Assembly: GCF_002939385.1 (NCBI RefSeq)
Contig: NZ_MULI01000004.1
Span: forward strand, 1-64,000
Source of the DNA: Streptomyces sp. MH60
GTDB taxonomy: Bacteria; Actinomycetota; Actinomycetes; Streptomycetales; Streptomycetaceae
Reading direction: 5' to 3'
Length of the DNA stretch: 64,000 nucleotides
The translations under genes were made by a program, and so were the position numbers. The notes under the pieces are model-generated. The model was not told the DNA's origin and did no database searches. It saw nothing but the letters and a program-made list of their open reading frames with translations. Shown here piece by piece: positions 38,761 to 46,770 of this stretch (positions within the stretch are counted from its first letter, which is position 1; the number at the start of each line of letters is the position of its first letter).

Positions 38761-40032
38761 CTACTTGCTGAAGTCCGGCACCAGCTTGGCGATCGCGGTC
38801 TCGACGTCGCCCAGTCCCTCGTCCAGGGACTGCTTGCCGCCGGCGATCTGGGGCAGCTCGTCGTCCAGCGGCGTCCACAGGGAGCTGTACTCGGGCAGCG
38901 CCGGGCGCGGCTGGGCGGCGGGCAGGACCGTCTGGAAGCCGGCGATGCCCGGGTCGGCCTTGACCTTCTCGGTGTAGGCGTCGTCGCGGGTCGGCAGCGT
39001 GGAGTTCTTCAGGGCGACGGTCTCCTGGGACTTCGCCGAGGTCATGAACTTCACGAACTTCAGCGCGGCCTCCTGGTGGGCCTTGTCCGAACCGGCGTAG
39101 ACCGACAGGTTGTGGCCGCCGGTCGGGGCGCCCGCCTTGCCGGTGGAGCCGGCCGGGACGGTGGCGATGCCGAGGTTGTTCTTGTCCTTGAAGGCCGAGC
39201 CCTTGTAGAAGTTGGTGATCTCCCACGGGCCCTGGATGATCGAGGCGACCTTGCCGCTGACGAACGCCTCCTGGATGTGGGCGTAGGCGTCCGCGGTGGT
39301 GTCGGCCTTGTGCAGGCCCTTGCCGTTGAAGAGGCTCAGCCAGGTGCCGTAGCCCTTCTTCGCCTCGGCGGAGTCGACGGTGACCTTCTTGGCGTCGGCG
39401 TCGACCGTGTCGGTGCCCTCGCCGTACAGGAACGGCTGCGCGTAGTAGCCGGCCGTGGAGGCCCAGTAGCCGTCGACGCCGGCCTTGTCCTTGATGGTGG
39501 CGGCGGCCTTCTTCAGGTCGTCCCAGGTCTTGGGGGCCTCGACGCCGGCCTTCTTGAACAGTTCCTTGTTGTAGACGAAGGCGAGGGTGTCGGTGACCAG
39601 CGGGACGCCGTAGGTCTTGCCCTCGTACTTGGCCTGCTCGACCAGGTTGGGCTGGAACTTGTCCTGCTCGGCGAGGGCCTCGGTGCCGTCCAGCGGCAGG
39701 AAGAAGCCCTTCTTGGCGAAGGCGGGCGTCCAGCCGACCTCGGAGCGCAGCACGTCGGGGGCGCCCTTGGATCCCGCGGCGGTGTCGAACTTGTTCTGCG
39801 CCTGGTCGAACGGCACGTTGACGAAGTTGACCTTGACGCCCTTGTTGGCGGCCTCGAACTCCTTGACCAGGGCCTTGTAGGTCGGCGCCTCGTTGGTCGC
39901 GTTGGAGGTGTCCCAGTAAGTGATGGTGACCGGTCCGCCCGACTCGCTGTCGCCGCCGTCGTCTCCGCCGCACGCCGTCGCCGCCAGGGCGAGGGACGCC
40001 ACCAGCGCGGTGGCCGCTATGCCACGCCGCAT
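38761..40032 (-). CDS. malE: Maltose/maltodextrin-binding lipoprotein MalE
   Basis: 423 residues. The signal peptide MRRGIAATALVASLALAATAC ends in a lipobox cysteine (residue 21), so it is anchored to the outer membrane face of the cytoplasmic membrane. The solute-binding fold has VTITYWDTSNATNEAPTYK, EGKTYGVPLVTDTLAFVYNK and ASIIQGPWEITNFYKG, typical of the cluster 1 sugar-binding proteins. First gene of malEFG, divergent from malR and under its operators at 40165-40295. Confidence 0.95.
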   Translation of the reverse strand: MRRGIAATALVASLALAATACGGDDGGDSESGGPVTITYWDTSNATNEAPTYKALVKEFEAANKGVKVNFVNVPFDQAQNKFDTAAGSKGAPDVLRSEVGWTPAFAKKGFFLPLDGTEALAEQDKFQPNLVEQAKYEGKTYGVPLVTDTLAFVYNKELFKKAGVEAPKTWDDLKKAAATIKDKAGVDGYWASTAGYYAQPFLYGEGTDTVDADAKKVTVDSAEAKKGYGTWLSLFNGKGLHKADTTADAYAHIQEAFVSGKVASIIQGPWEITNFYKGSAFKDKNNLGIATVPAGSTGKAGAPTGGHNLSVYAGSDKAHQEAALKFVKFMTSAKSQETVALKNSTLPTRDDAYTEKVKADPGIAGFQTVLPAAQPRPALPEYSSLWTPLDDELPQIAGGKQSLDEGLGDVETAIAKLVPDFSK

Positions 40033-40164
40033 GAGTTCTCCTTGAGGGTGAAAGCCCGTGTGGTGCAGGGTGCGGGCCCGTCCGCCGCTCCTGCCGTCAC
40101 CGACCGCGTCATCGCCGCCGTCGGGCGACGTGAACGTAACAGCGTTGAAAGCCCGGCGAAAGGT

Positions 40165-40185
40165 CTTGCAGCAAAAATGTGCAAG
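40165..40185. promoter_or_regulatory. MalR-type operator on the malE side
   Basis: CTTGCA (40165-40170) and TGCAAG (40180-40185) form an inverted repeat with a 9-base AT-rich centre, 133 bp upstream of the malE start. It resembles the operator ahead of the amylase-pullulanase gene. Confidence 0.75.
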
Positions 40186-40271
40186 AGATCTCCGAAGTTA
40201 TCCGGGCGTGACCTCTCGGCGACCGTCATGAGACGCTTGTTTACGGGGTCCGAGCGGTATCGGGCCGGTTG

Positions 40272-40295
40272 TGCAAGACTCTGCAAGCTCTTGCC
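40272..40295. promoter_or_regulatory. MalR-type operator on the malR side
   Basis: TGCAAG occurs at 40272 and 40282 (10 bp apart), and the second pairs with CTTGC (40290-40294) around a 2-base centre. The cluster is 23-46 bp upstream of the ATG of malR, a position suited to autorepression. Confidence 0.7.
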
Positions 40296-40317
40296 GCCAC
40301 TTTCTCGAGGGAGCGCG

Positions 40318-41457
40318 ATGACGCAGCAGCCCGCGCCGGGCCGTCCGACGGGCCGTCCAACCGGCCGCCCACGGCGCCCGATCGGTGTGCAAGGCGGCGG
40401 CCGACCGGTACAGTCCACCCCTGTGACCACACGGCTTGCCGACATCGCCGCCCAGGCGGGGGTGAGCGAAGCGACCGTCAGCCGCGTCCTGAACGGGAAG
40501 CCGGGCGTCGCCGCCACCCCCCGCCAGTCCGTGCTCGCTGCCCTCGACGTGCTGGGCTACGAGCGCCCCGTGCGGCTGCGGCAGCGCAGCGAGGGCCTGG
40601 TGGGCCTGATCACCCCGGAGCTGGAGAACCCGATATTCCCGGCGCTGGCCCAGGTCATCGGCCAGGCGCTGACCCGCCAGGGCTACACGCCGGTCCTCGC
40701 CACCCAGACGCCGGGCGGCTCCACGGAGGACGAGCTGACCGAGATGCTGGTCGACCGCGGGGTCGCCGGCATCATCTATGTCTCGGGGCTGCACGCCGAC
40801 ACCACCGCCGACATGCAGCGCTACGAGCGGCTGCGCGCGCAGGGCGTGCCGTTCGTCCTCGTCGACGGCTTCTCCTCGCAGGTGCAGGCGCCGTTCATCT
40901 CCCCCGACGACCGGGCCGCGATGAGCCTCGCGGTCACCCACCTCGTCTCGCTCGGCCACACCCGGATCGGGCTGGCCCTCGGGCCGAAGCGGTTCGTGCC
41001 GGTGCAGCGCAAGATCGAGGGCTTCGTGCGCACGGTCCAGGAGCAGTTGGGCCTGAGCGCCGAGACGGTGGAGAAGGAGCTGGTCCAGCACTCGTTGTAC
41101 ACCCTGGAGGGCGGCCAGGCGGCGGCCTCCGCGCTCATCGGACGGGACTGCACGGCGGTGGTCTGCGCCAGCGACATGATGGCGCTGGGCGCGATACGCG
41201 CGGCGCGGCAGCTGGGCCTGGACGTGCCCAAGGACGTCTCGGTGGTCGGCTTCGACGACTCGCCGCTGATCGCCTTCACCGACCCGCCGCTGACGACGGT
41301 CCGCAAGCCGGTGCCCGCGATGGGGCAGGCCGCGGTGCGCACGCTGCTCGAGGAGATCGGCGGGACGCCCGCGCCGCACAGCGAGTTCGTGTTCATGCCG
41401 GAGCTGGTGGTGCGCGGCTCGACGGCGTCGGCACCGGGTGAGCGCGGCCGCCCCTGA
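40318..41457 (+). CDS. malR: LacI/GalR-type repressor MalR
   Basis: 379 residues from ATG 40318, which follows GAGGGAG; the commonly described 344-residue form would start at GTG 40423, which has no visible ribosome site. The LacI helix-turn-helix is TRLADIAAQAGVSEATVSRV with NGKPGVA. The ligand-binding domain has GLITPELENPIFPALAQVI and VSVVGFDDSPLIAFTDPPLTTVRKP. It represses malEFG and probably aglA and the amylase-pullulanase. The N-terminal extension is odd: PGRPTGRPTGRPRRP, an AT-hook-like basic repeat. The start remains to be settled. Confidence 0.92.
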   Translation: MTQQPAPGRPTGRPTGRPRRPIGVQGGGRPVQSTPVTTRLADIAAQAGVSEATVSRVLNGKPGVAATPRQSVLAALDVLGYERPVRLRQRSEGLVGLITPELENPIFPALAQVIGQALTRQGYTPVLATQTPGGSTEDELTEMLVDRGVAGIIYVSGLHADTTADMQRYERLRAQGVPFVLVDGFSSQVQAPFISPDDRAAMSLAVTHLVSLGHTRIGLALGPKRFVPVQRKIEGFVRTVQEQLGLSAETVEKELVQHSLYTLEGGQAAASALIGRDCTAVVCASDMMALGAIRAARQLGLDVPKDVSVVGFDDSPLIAFTDPPLTTVRKPVPAMGQAAVRTLLEEIGGTPAPHSEFVFMPELVVRGSTASAPGERGRP

Positions 41458-41545
41458 CCCCTCGGGGGGCGGCGGCTCCGGGCCGGATGCGGGTCGGATC
41501 CACCTGGGGGATGATCGGTGGGACAGGGCTTTTCTGGCAGACTTC

Positions 41546-42415
41546 ATGCCTATGGGTGACGCGACCGTGAGGACTCGGGAACGCCAGGAGGACGGCGTTC
41601 GGCACCCCGTCACTGAGACGACGGGGAGAGGACTCCTGCGTCGGCTCCGCGCCCCGCGCCGGCCCCGCCTCTGGTTCGAGATCCTGCTGATCGCGCTCAG
41701 CTACTGGACGTACTCCCTGGTCCGCAACGCGGTGCCGGAACAGCGGACGGCGGCCCTGCGCAACGCCGACTGGATCTGGCGCGTCGAGCAGCAACTGGGC
41801 ATCGCCGTCGAGGAGTCCGTCAACCACGCCGTGAACTCGGTGACTTGGCTCGTCGTCGGCATGAACTACTACTACGCCACGCTGCACTTCGTGGTGACCC
41901 TGGGTGTCCTGGTGTGGCTCTTCCGCAGTCACCCCGGCCGTTACGCGGCGACCCGGCTGGTGCTCTTCGCGACCACGGGTGTCGCCCTGGTCGGCTACTA
42001 CCTGTATCCGCTCGCGCCGCCCCGGCTGATGAACGGCGGGCACTTCGTCGACACGGTGATGGTCCACCAGACGTGGGGGTCGATGGCGTCCGGTGACCTG
42101 AAGAACATGTCCAACCAGTACGCCGCGATGCCGTCGATGCACATCGGGTGGTCGGTGTGGTGCGGCCTGACGATCTTCGCGTTGGCGTCGGTGCCGTGGG
42201 TGCGGGTGCTGGGGCTGGTGTATCCGGCGCTCACGCTGGTGGTGATCGTGGCGACGGCGAACCACTTCTGGCTGGACGCGGTGGGGGGTGTGCTGTGCCT
42301 GGCGTTCGGGTACGGGGTGGCTGCCGCGTGGTACGGGAAGCTGCCCTACGCGTTGCCTCGGCTGGTGCCGGTCGCTGCGCGGCGGCGGAGGGTGTGGTCG
42401 CCGGGGCGGGCCTGA
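41546..42415 (+). CDS. PAP2-superfamily membrane phosphatase/transferase
   Basis: 289 residues from ATG 41546 (ATG at 41552 is equally possible). It has about six membrane helices. The active-site motifs of the inositol-phosphorylceramide-synthase-like PAP2 branch are present: YPLAPPRLMN, AAMPSMHIGWSVW (SMH) and ANHFWLDAVGG (H-x4-D). It probably acts on a lipid phosphate at the outer membrane surface. It starts 88 bp after malR and ends 124 bp before the convergent glnE. Confidence 0.85.
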   Translation: MPMGDATVRTRERQEDGVRHPVTETTGRGLLRRLRAPRRPRLWFEILLIALSYWTYSLVRNAVPEQRTAALRNADWIWRVEQQLGIAVEESVNHAVNSVTWLVVGMNYYYATLHFVVTLGVLVWLFRSHPGRYAATRLVLFATTGVALVGYYLYPLAPPRLMNGGHFVDTVMVHQTWGSMASGDLKNMSNQYAAMPSMHIGWSVWCGLTIFALASVPWVRVLGLVYPALTLVVIVATANHFWLDAVGGVLCLAFGYGVAAAWYGKLPYALPRLVPVAARRRRVWSPGRA

Positions 42416-42539
42416 CGGGTGCCCGGGGCCAGCGTGGCCGGGGGGGGGTGCGCGGCCCGGCGTGGCGGGGTGCCGCTGCGCCCACCCGTGCCGCCCCAGC
42501 GGCACGACTGCCCGCAGCTGCGGCAGGGGGCGGTAGCAG

Positions 42540-45500
42540 CTACGTGTAGAACAGGTCCTCCACCACCGTCCTCGCCCGGCGGGCCGTGCGGCGGTATTCG
42601 TCGAGCATGTCGCCCGCGTGGCCCGAGCCGTGGCCCAGGTAGCGGCCGACGGCCGCCAGCTCGCGCGGGTCGGTCGGGAAGGTGTCCCCGGCCCGCCCGC
42701 GGACCAGCATCACCGCGTTGCGGACCCGTGTCGCCAGCACCCACGCCTCGTCGAGGATCTCGGTGTGCTCCGCCGAGACCAGCCCGGCGTCCCGGGCGGC
42801 GGCCAGCGCCGCACGCGTCCCGGTGGTCCGCAGCCCGGCGATCTCGTGCCCGTGCCGGAGCTGGAAGAGCTGCACGGTCCACTCCACGTCGGAGAGCCCG
42901 CCCGGCCCCAGTTTGGCGTGCAGCTTGGGGTCGGCCCCGCGCGGCAGCCGCTCGGACTCCATACGGGCCTTGAGCCGGCGGATCTCCCGTACGGCGTCCT
43001 CCCCGAGCCCGCCCGCCGGGTAGCGCAGGGGGTCGATCAGCTCGATGAAGCGCCGCCCCAGCTCCTCGTCCCCGGCGACGAACTCGGCCCGCAGCAGGGC
43101 GTGCGACTCCCACCCCAGCGACCAGCGCCGGTAGTAGGCCTCGTACGACTTCAGGGTCCGCACCAGCGGCCCGGACCTGCCCTCGGGCCGCAGGTCGGCG
43201 TCGATGAGCAGCGGCGGGTCGGCGCTCGGCACCTGGAGCAGGCGCCGCATCTCGGAGACGACCTTGTTGGCGGCGTCGCCCGCCTCCCGCTCGTCCACCC
43301 CGTCACGGGGCTCGTGCACGAACAGCACGTCCGCGTCCGAGCCGTAGCCCAGCTCGTGTCCGCCGAAGCGGCCCATGCCGATGATCGCGAACCGGGTCGG
43401 CAGGACGTCGCCCCACTTCTCCCGCACGACCGCCCGCAGCGTCCCCGCCAGCGTCGCCGCCGTCAGGTCGGACACGGCGTCGCCGACCAGGTCCACCAGG
43501 GCGCCCTGGTCGGCCGCGACGGGCTGGGCCTCGGTGCCGTAGGAGCCGACGATGTCCGCGGCGGCCGTGCGGAACAGCTCCCGGCGCCGTACGCCGCGCA
43601 CCGCGGTGACGGCCTGTACGGCGTCGTCGGCGCGCCGGACCGCGGCGAGGGTCTCCTGCTCCAGCTGTGCCCGGCCGCGCGGCCGCAGTCCCCCGGCCAC
43701 GCCGTCGCCGAGCAGCGCGACGGCCTCCGGGGCCCGCATCAGCAGGTCGGGGGCGAGCCGCCCGGCGGAGAGCACCCGGGCGAGGTTCTCGGCGGCGGCG
43801 CCCTCGTCGCGCAGCAGCCTGAGGTACCAGGGCGTGGTGCCGAGCGCGTCGGAGACCTTGCGGAAGTTCAGCAGGCCGGTGTCCGGGTCGGCGGAGTCGG
43901 CGAACCAGCCGAGCAGCACGGGCAGCAGGGTGCGCTGGATGGCCGCCTTGCGGGTGACGCCGGACGCGAGCGCCTCCAGGTGCCTGAGCGCGGCGGCCGG
44001 GTCGGCGTACCCGAGGGCGACCAGGCGCTCCCGGGCGGCCTCGGGGCTCAGCCGGGCCTCGCCGGGCGCGAGCTGGGCGACGGCGTCGAGCAGTGGCCGG
44101 TAGAACAGCTTCTCGTGCAGCCGGCGTACGACGGAGGCGTGCCGCTTCCACGCGCGCAGCAGCCCGCTCACCGGGTCGGTGCGCAGGCCCAGGGAGCGGC
44201 CGAGGCGGCGCAGGTCGGCCTCGTCCTCGGGCACGAGGTGGGTGCGGCGCAGCCGGTGCAGCTGGATGCGGTGCTCCATGGAGCGCAGGAAGCGGTACGC
44301 CTCGTCGAGCTGGGCGGCGTCGGCGCGGCCGACGTAGCCGCCCGCGGCGAGGGCCGCCAGCGCGTCCAGCGTGGTGCCGCTGTGCAGGGAGGTGTCCGCC
44401 CGCCCGTGCACCAGCTGGAGGAGCTGCACGGCGAACTCGACGTCCCTGAGGCCGCCCGGCCCGAGCTTGAGCTGCCGGTCGACCTCGGCGACCGGGATGT
44501 TCTCGACCACCCGGCGGCGCATCTTCTGCACGTCCGGGACGAAGTTCTCGCGGTCGGCGGCCTGCCACACCAGGGGCTGGAGGGCGGCGACGTACTCGGC
44601 GCCGAGTCCGGGGTCGCCGGCCACCGGGCGGGCCTTGAGCAGCGCCTGGAACTCCCAGGTCTTGGCCCAGCGCTGGTAGTAGGCGAGGTGGCTGCTGAGG
44701 GTGCGCACCAGGGGGCCGTTGCGGCCCTCGGGGCGGAGGTTGGCGTCGACGGGCCAGATGGAGCCCTCGACGGTGGTCTCGGAGCAGATCCGCATCATGT
44801 GCGAGGCCAGCGAGGTCGCGGCGCGCAGCGCCTTGGTCTCGTCGGCGTCGGCGCCGGTGGCCGCGCCTTCCGCGGGCTCGCCCACGAAGATCACGTCGAC
44901 GTCGGAGACGTAGTTCAGCTCGTGGCCGCCGCACTTGCCCATCGCGATCACCGCCAGCCGGCACCGCGCGGCGTCCTCGGGGGCGGCGGCCTCGGCGAGG
45001 GCCAGGGCGGCGCGCAGGGTGGCGGTGGCGAGGTCGGCCAGCTCGGCGGCGGTCTCGGCGACGTCGATGGTGCCGCACACGTCGCGGGCGGCGATGGACA
45101 GCAGGCAGCGCCGGTAGGCGACGCGCAGGGACACCGGGTCGGTGGCCTCGGCGAGCCCCCGCTCGAACTCCTCGACCCCGCGGTGCAGGTCGCGCGGCTC
45201 GTACGTCACGAGGGTCTGCCAGTCCCCCGCGTGCCGGGCGAGGTGGTCGGCGAGCGCCTCGGAGGCGCCGAGGACACCGAGGAGGCGGTCGCGCAGCGGC
45301 TTGGCCGCTATCAGGGTGTCCAGCAGCTCCTGGCGGGCGGTGGGGTCTGGCTGCGCCTCCAGGAGCCGTACCAGCCCGAGCAGGGCGAGGTCCGGGTCGG
45401 CGGTGGCGCCCAGCGCCTCCAGCAGGACGGGGTCGGCGCGCAGCTCGGCCAGCTCGGCCCCGTCCAGCAGCCGTTCGGCGGCGGAGGGATCGGTGAAGCC

Positions 45501-45551
45501 GTGCCGCAGCAGCCGCGTGAAGGTACTGCTCCTGCGCCCCGGCGCCGTCAT
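42540..45551 (-). CDS. glnE: Glutamine synthetase adenylyltransferase GlnE
   Basis: 1003 residues, ATG at 45551 after AGGAGG. Two nucleotidyltransferase halves are visible, each with the GxD-x-D pattern: AVIAMGKCGGHELNYVSDVD (deadenylylase half, about residue 225) and FAIIGMGRFGGHELGYGSDA (adenylylase half, about 725), joined by a regulatory domain. It adds or removes AMP at the Tyr397-type site of GlnA to switch it off when nitrogen is plentiful. The glnA gene is 35 kb away in this window. GlnII and GlnA2 lack the target site. Confidence 0.97.
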   Translation of the reverse strand: MTAPGRRSSTFTRLLRHGFTDPSAAERLLDGAELAELRADPVLLEALGATADPDLALLGLVRLLEAQPDPTARQELLDTLIAAKPLRDRLLGVLGASEALADHLARHAGDWQTLVTYEPRDLHRGVEEFERGLAEATDPVSLRVAYRRCLLSIAARDVCGTIDVAETAAELADLATATLRAALALAEAAAPEDAARCRLAVIAMGKCGGHELNYVSDVDVIFVGEPAEGAATGADADETKALRAATSLASHMMRICSETTVEGSIWPVDANLRPEGRNGPLVRTLSSHLAYYQRWAKTWEFQALLKARPVAGDPGLGAEYVAALQPLVWQAADRENFVPDVQKMRRRVVENIPVAEVDRQLKLGPGGLRDVEFAVQLLQLVHGRADTSLHSGTTLDALAALAAGGYVGRADAAQLDEAYRFLRSMEHRIQLHRLRRTHLVPEDEADLRRLGRSLGLRTDPVSGLLRAWKRHASVVRRLHEKLFYRPLLDAVAQLAPGEARLSPEAARERLVALGYADPAAALRHLEALASGVTRKAAIQRTLLPVLLGWFADSADPDTGLLNFRKVSDALGTTPWYLRLLRDEGAAAENLARVLSAGRLAPDLLMRAPEAVALLGDGVAGGLRPRGRAQLEQETLAAVRRADDAVQAVTAVRGVRRRELFRTAAADIVGSYGTEAQPVAADQGALVDLVGDAVSDLTAATLAGTLRAVVREKWGDVLPTRFAIIGMGRFGGHELGYGSDADVLFVHEPRDGVDEREAGDAANKVVSEMRRLLQVPSADPPLLIDADLRPEGRSGPLVRTLKSYEAYYRRWSLGWESHALLRAEFVAGDEELGRRFIELIDPLRYPAGGLGEDAVREIRRLKARMESERLPRGADPKLHAKLGPGGLSDVEWTVQLFQLRHGHEIAGLRTTGTRAALAAARDAGLVSAEHTEILDEAWVLATRVRNAVMLVRGRAGDTFPTDPRELAAVGRYLGHGSGHAGDMLDEYRRTARRARTVVEDLFYT

Positions 45552-45684
45552 CTCGGCCTCCTGTCGGACAGTGGGGCGCGTGGGCCCGGGTCGGATCAAG
45601 GTCGTACGGGCTGAGCGTAGCCGGGGAACGGCGTGCGGGCGCCGGGACGTACCGCTCCCGCTTTCCGGTGGCCCGCTCCCGACT

Positions 45685-45704
45685 CGTACGATATCTTGTA
45701 CAAG
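45685..45704 (+). promoter_or_regulatory. Double operator of yefM-yoeB
   Basis: CTTGTACAAG (45695-45704) is a perfect palindrome with core TGTACA, preceded by a second core CGTACG (45685-45690). Their centres are 12 bp apart, the spacing known for the two palindromes bound by YefM-YoeB in E. coli. It lies 22-41 bp upstream of the yefM start. Confidence 0.75.
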
Positions 45705-45725
45705 CCGAGGAAGGGAGGCACTGGT

Positions 45726-45989
45726 ATGTCCATCACCGCCAGCGAAGCCCGTCAGAATCTGTTCCCGCTGATAGAGCAGGTCAACGAGGACCACGCCCCG
45801 GTGCACATCACCTCCCGCAAGGGGAACGCCGTGCTGATGTCCGAGGAGGACTTCACGGCGTGGACGGAGACGGTGCATCTCCTGCGCTCGCCGAGGAACG
45901 CCCGCCGCCTGCTCGACTCCATCGCGGAGGCCGAGGCGGGCGACGCACGGCAGCGTGAGCTGATCGACCCGGACGCGGAGCGGGCGTGA
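45726..45989 (+). CDS. yefM: Antitoxin YefM
   Basis: 87 residues, ATG at 45726. The N-terminal DNA-binding part is [20 protein letters not shown], with the YefM/Phd fold; [18 protein letters not shown] follows. The acidic C-terminus ([20 protein letters not shown]) would wrap around the toxin. It neutralises YoeB and represses the operon. Its stop overlaps the toxin start by 4 bp. Confidence 0.95.
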   Translation: MSITASEARQNLFPLIEQVNEDHAPVHITSRKGNAVLMSEEDFTAWTETVHLLRSPRNARRLLDSIAEAEAGDARQRELIDPDAERA

Positions 45990-46240
45990 GGATCACTTTC
46001 ACGTCCCACGGCTGGGAGGACTACGTCCACTGGGCCGAGAGCGACCGGAAGGTGACCAAGCGGATCAACAGACTGATCGCCGACATCGCCCGTGACCCCT
46101 TCAAGGGCATCGGCAAGCCGGAGCCGCTCAAGGGCGACCTGTCCGGCTACTGGTCTCGGCGCATCGACGACACGCACCGTCTTGTGTACAAGCCCACCGA
46201 TGACCTGCTGGTCATCGTCCAGGCGCGCTACCACTACTGA
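45986..46240 (+). CDS. yoeB: Toxin YoeB (ribosome-dependent mRNA endonuclease)
   Basis: 84 residues, GTG start overlapping the antitoxin stop (GTGA). RelE/YoeB fold: [37 protein letters not shown] with the catalytic Glu and Arg positions, and [10 protein letters not shown]. It ends in ARYHY, matching the essential C-terminal His-Tyr of YoeB. It cuts mRNA on the ribosome when free of YefM. The length is exactly that of the family. Confidence 0.96.
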   Translation: MRITFTSHGWEDYVHWAESDRKVTKRINRLIADIARDPFKGIGKPEPLKGDLSGYWSRRIDDTHRLVYKPTDDLLVIVQARYHY

Positions 46241-46296
46241 CACCCGCCAGTACGGACCCGACACCCGCGACCGGCGAAAGCCGAAGGAGTCACGCC

Positions 46297-46743
46297 ATGG
46301 ACTTCACGCTCGAAGTCATCCCGCTCCCCGTCACCGACATCGACCGCGCCCGGGACTTCTACCGCGACAAGGTCGGCTTCCACGTCGACATCGACCAGGA
46401 GGTCATGCCGGGCATGCGGATCGTCCAGCTGACGCCCCCGGGCTCCGGCTGTTCGGTCGCCCTCGGCGACGCCATCTGGGACATGGCTCAGGGGCAGACC
46501 CGGCCGGAACCGGGCTCGTACCAGGGCCTCCAGCTCTGCGTCGCGGACATCAAGGCGGCGCACGCGGAGCTGACCGCGCGCGGTCTGGAGGTCTCGGAGC
46601 CGGTGCAGTACGCCCCGGACGACGGCGCCACCTTCATGTACTTCAAGGACCCGGACGGCAACGGCTGGGCGATCCAGGAGTACCGGCGCCGGGTGGCGGA
46701 GCCGCTGCACAAGGTGCTGGCCGACCTCAAGCGCGCGGGCTGA
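46297..46743 (+). CDS. Glyoxalase/VOC family protein
   Basis: 148 residues. Vicinal-oxygen-chelate fold in two halves: LEVIPLPVTDIDRARDFYRD at the start, then QLCVADIKAAHAELTARGLE, FMYFKDPDGNGWAIQEYRR with the usual metal-ligand Glu near the end. Members include bleomycin-resistance-like and glyoxalase-like proteins; the substrate here is unknown. It is 56 bp downstream of yoeB and convergent with nadE. Confidence 0.85.
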   Translation: MDFTLEVIPLPVTDIDRARDFYRDKVGFHVDIDQEVMPGMRIVQLTPPGSGCSVALGDAIWDMAQGQTRPEPGSYQGLQLCVADIKAAHAELTARGLEVSEPVQYAPDDGATFMYFKDPDGNGWAIQEYRRRVAEPLHKVLADLKRAG

Positions 46744-46770
46744 CCGGCCCCGCCGCCCGGGCCGGTCTCC

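Noticed and set aside
38734..40317. A long in-frame extension upstream of malR covering malE
   Set aside because: malE is clearly coded on the other strand, and the LacI domain starts after 40423. The extension is chance openness.
42618..45614. A 998-codon open frame opposite glnE
   Set aside because: Antisense shadow of glnE, with low-complexity Gly/Val/Gln composition and no motif.
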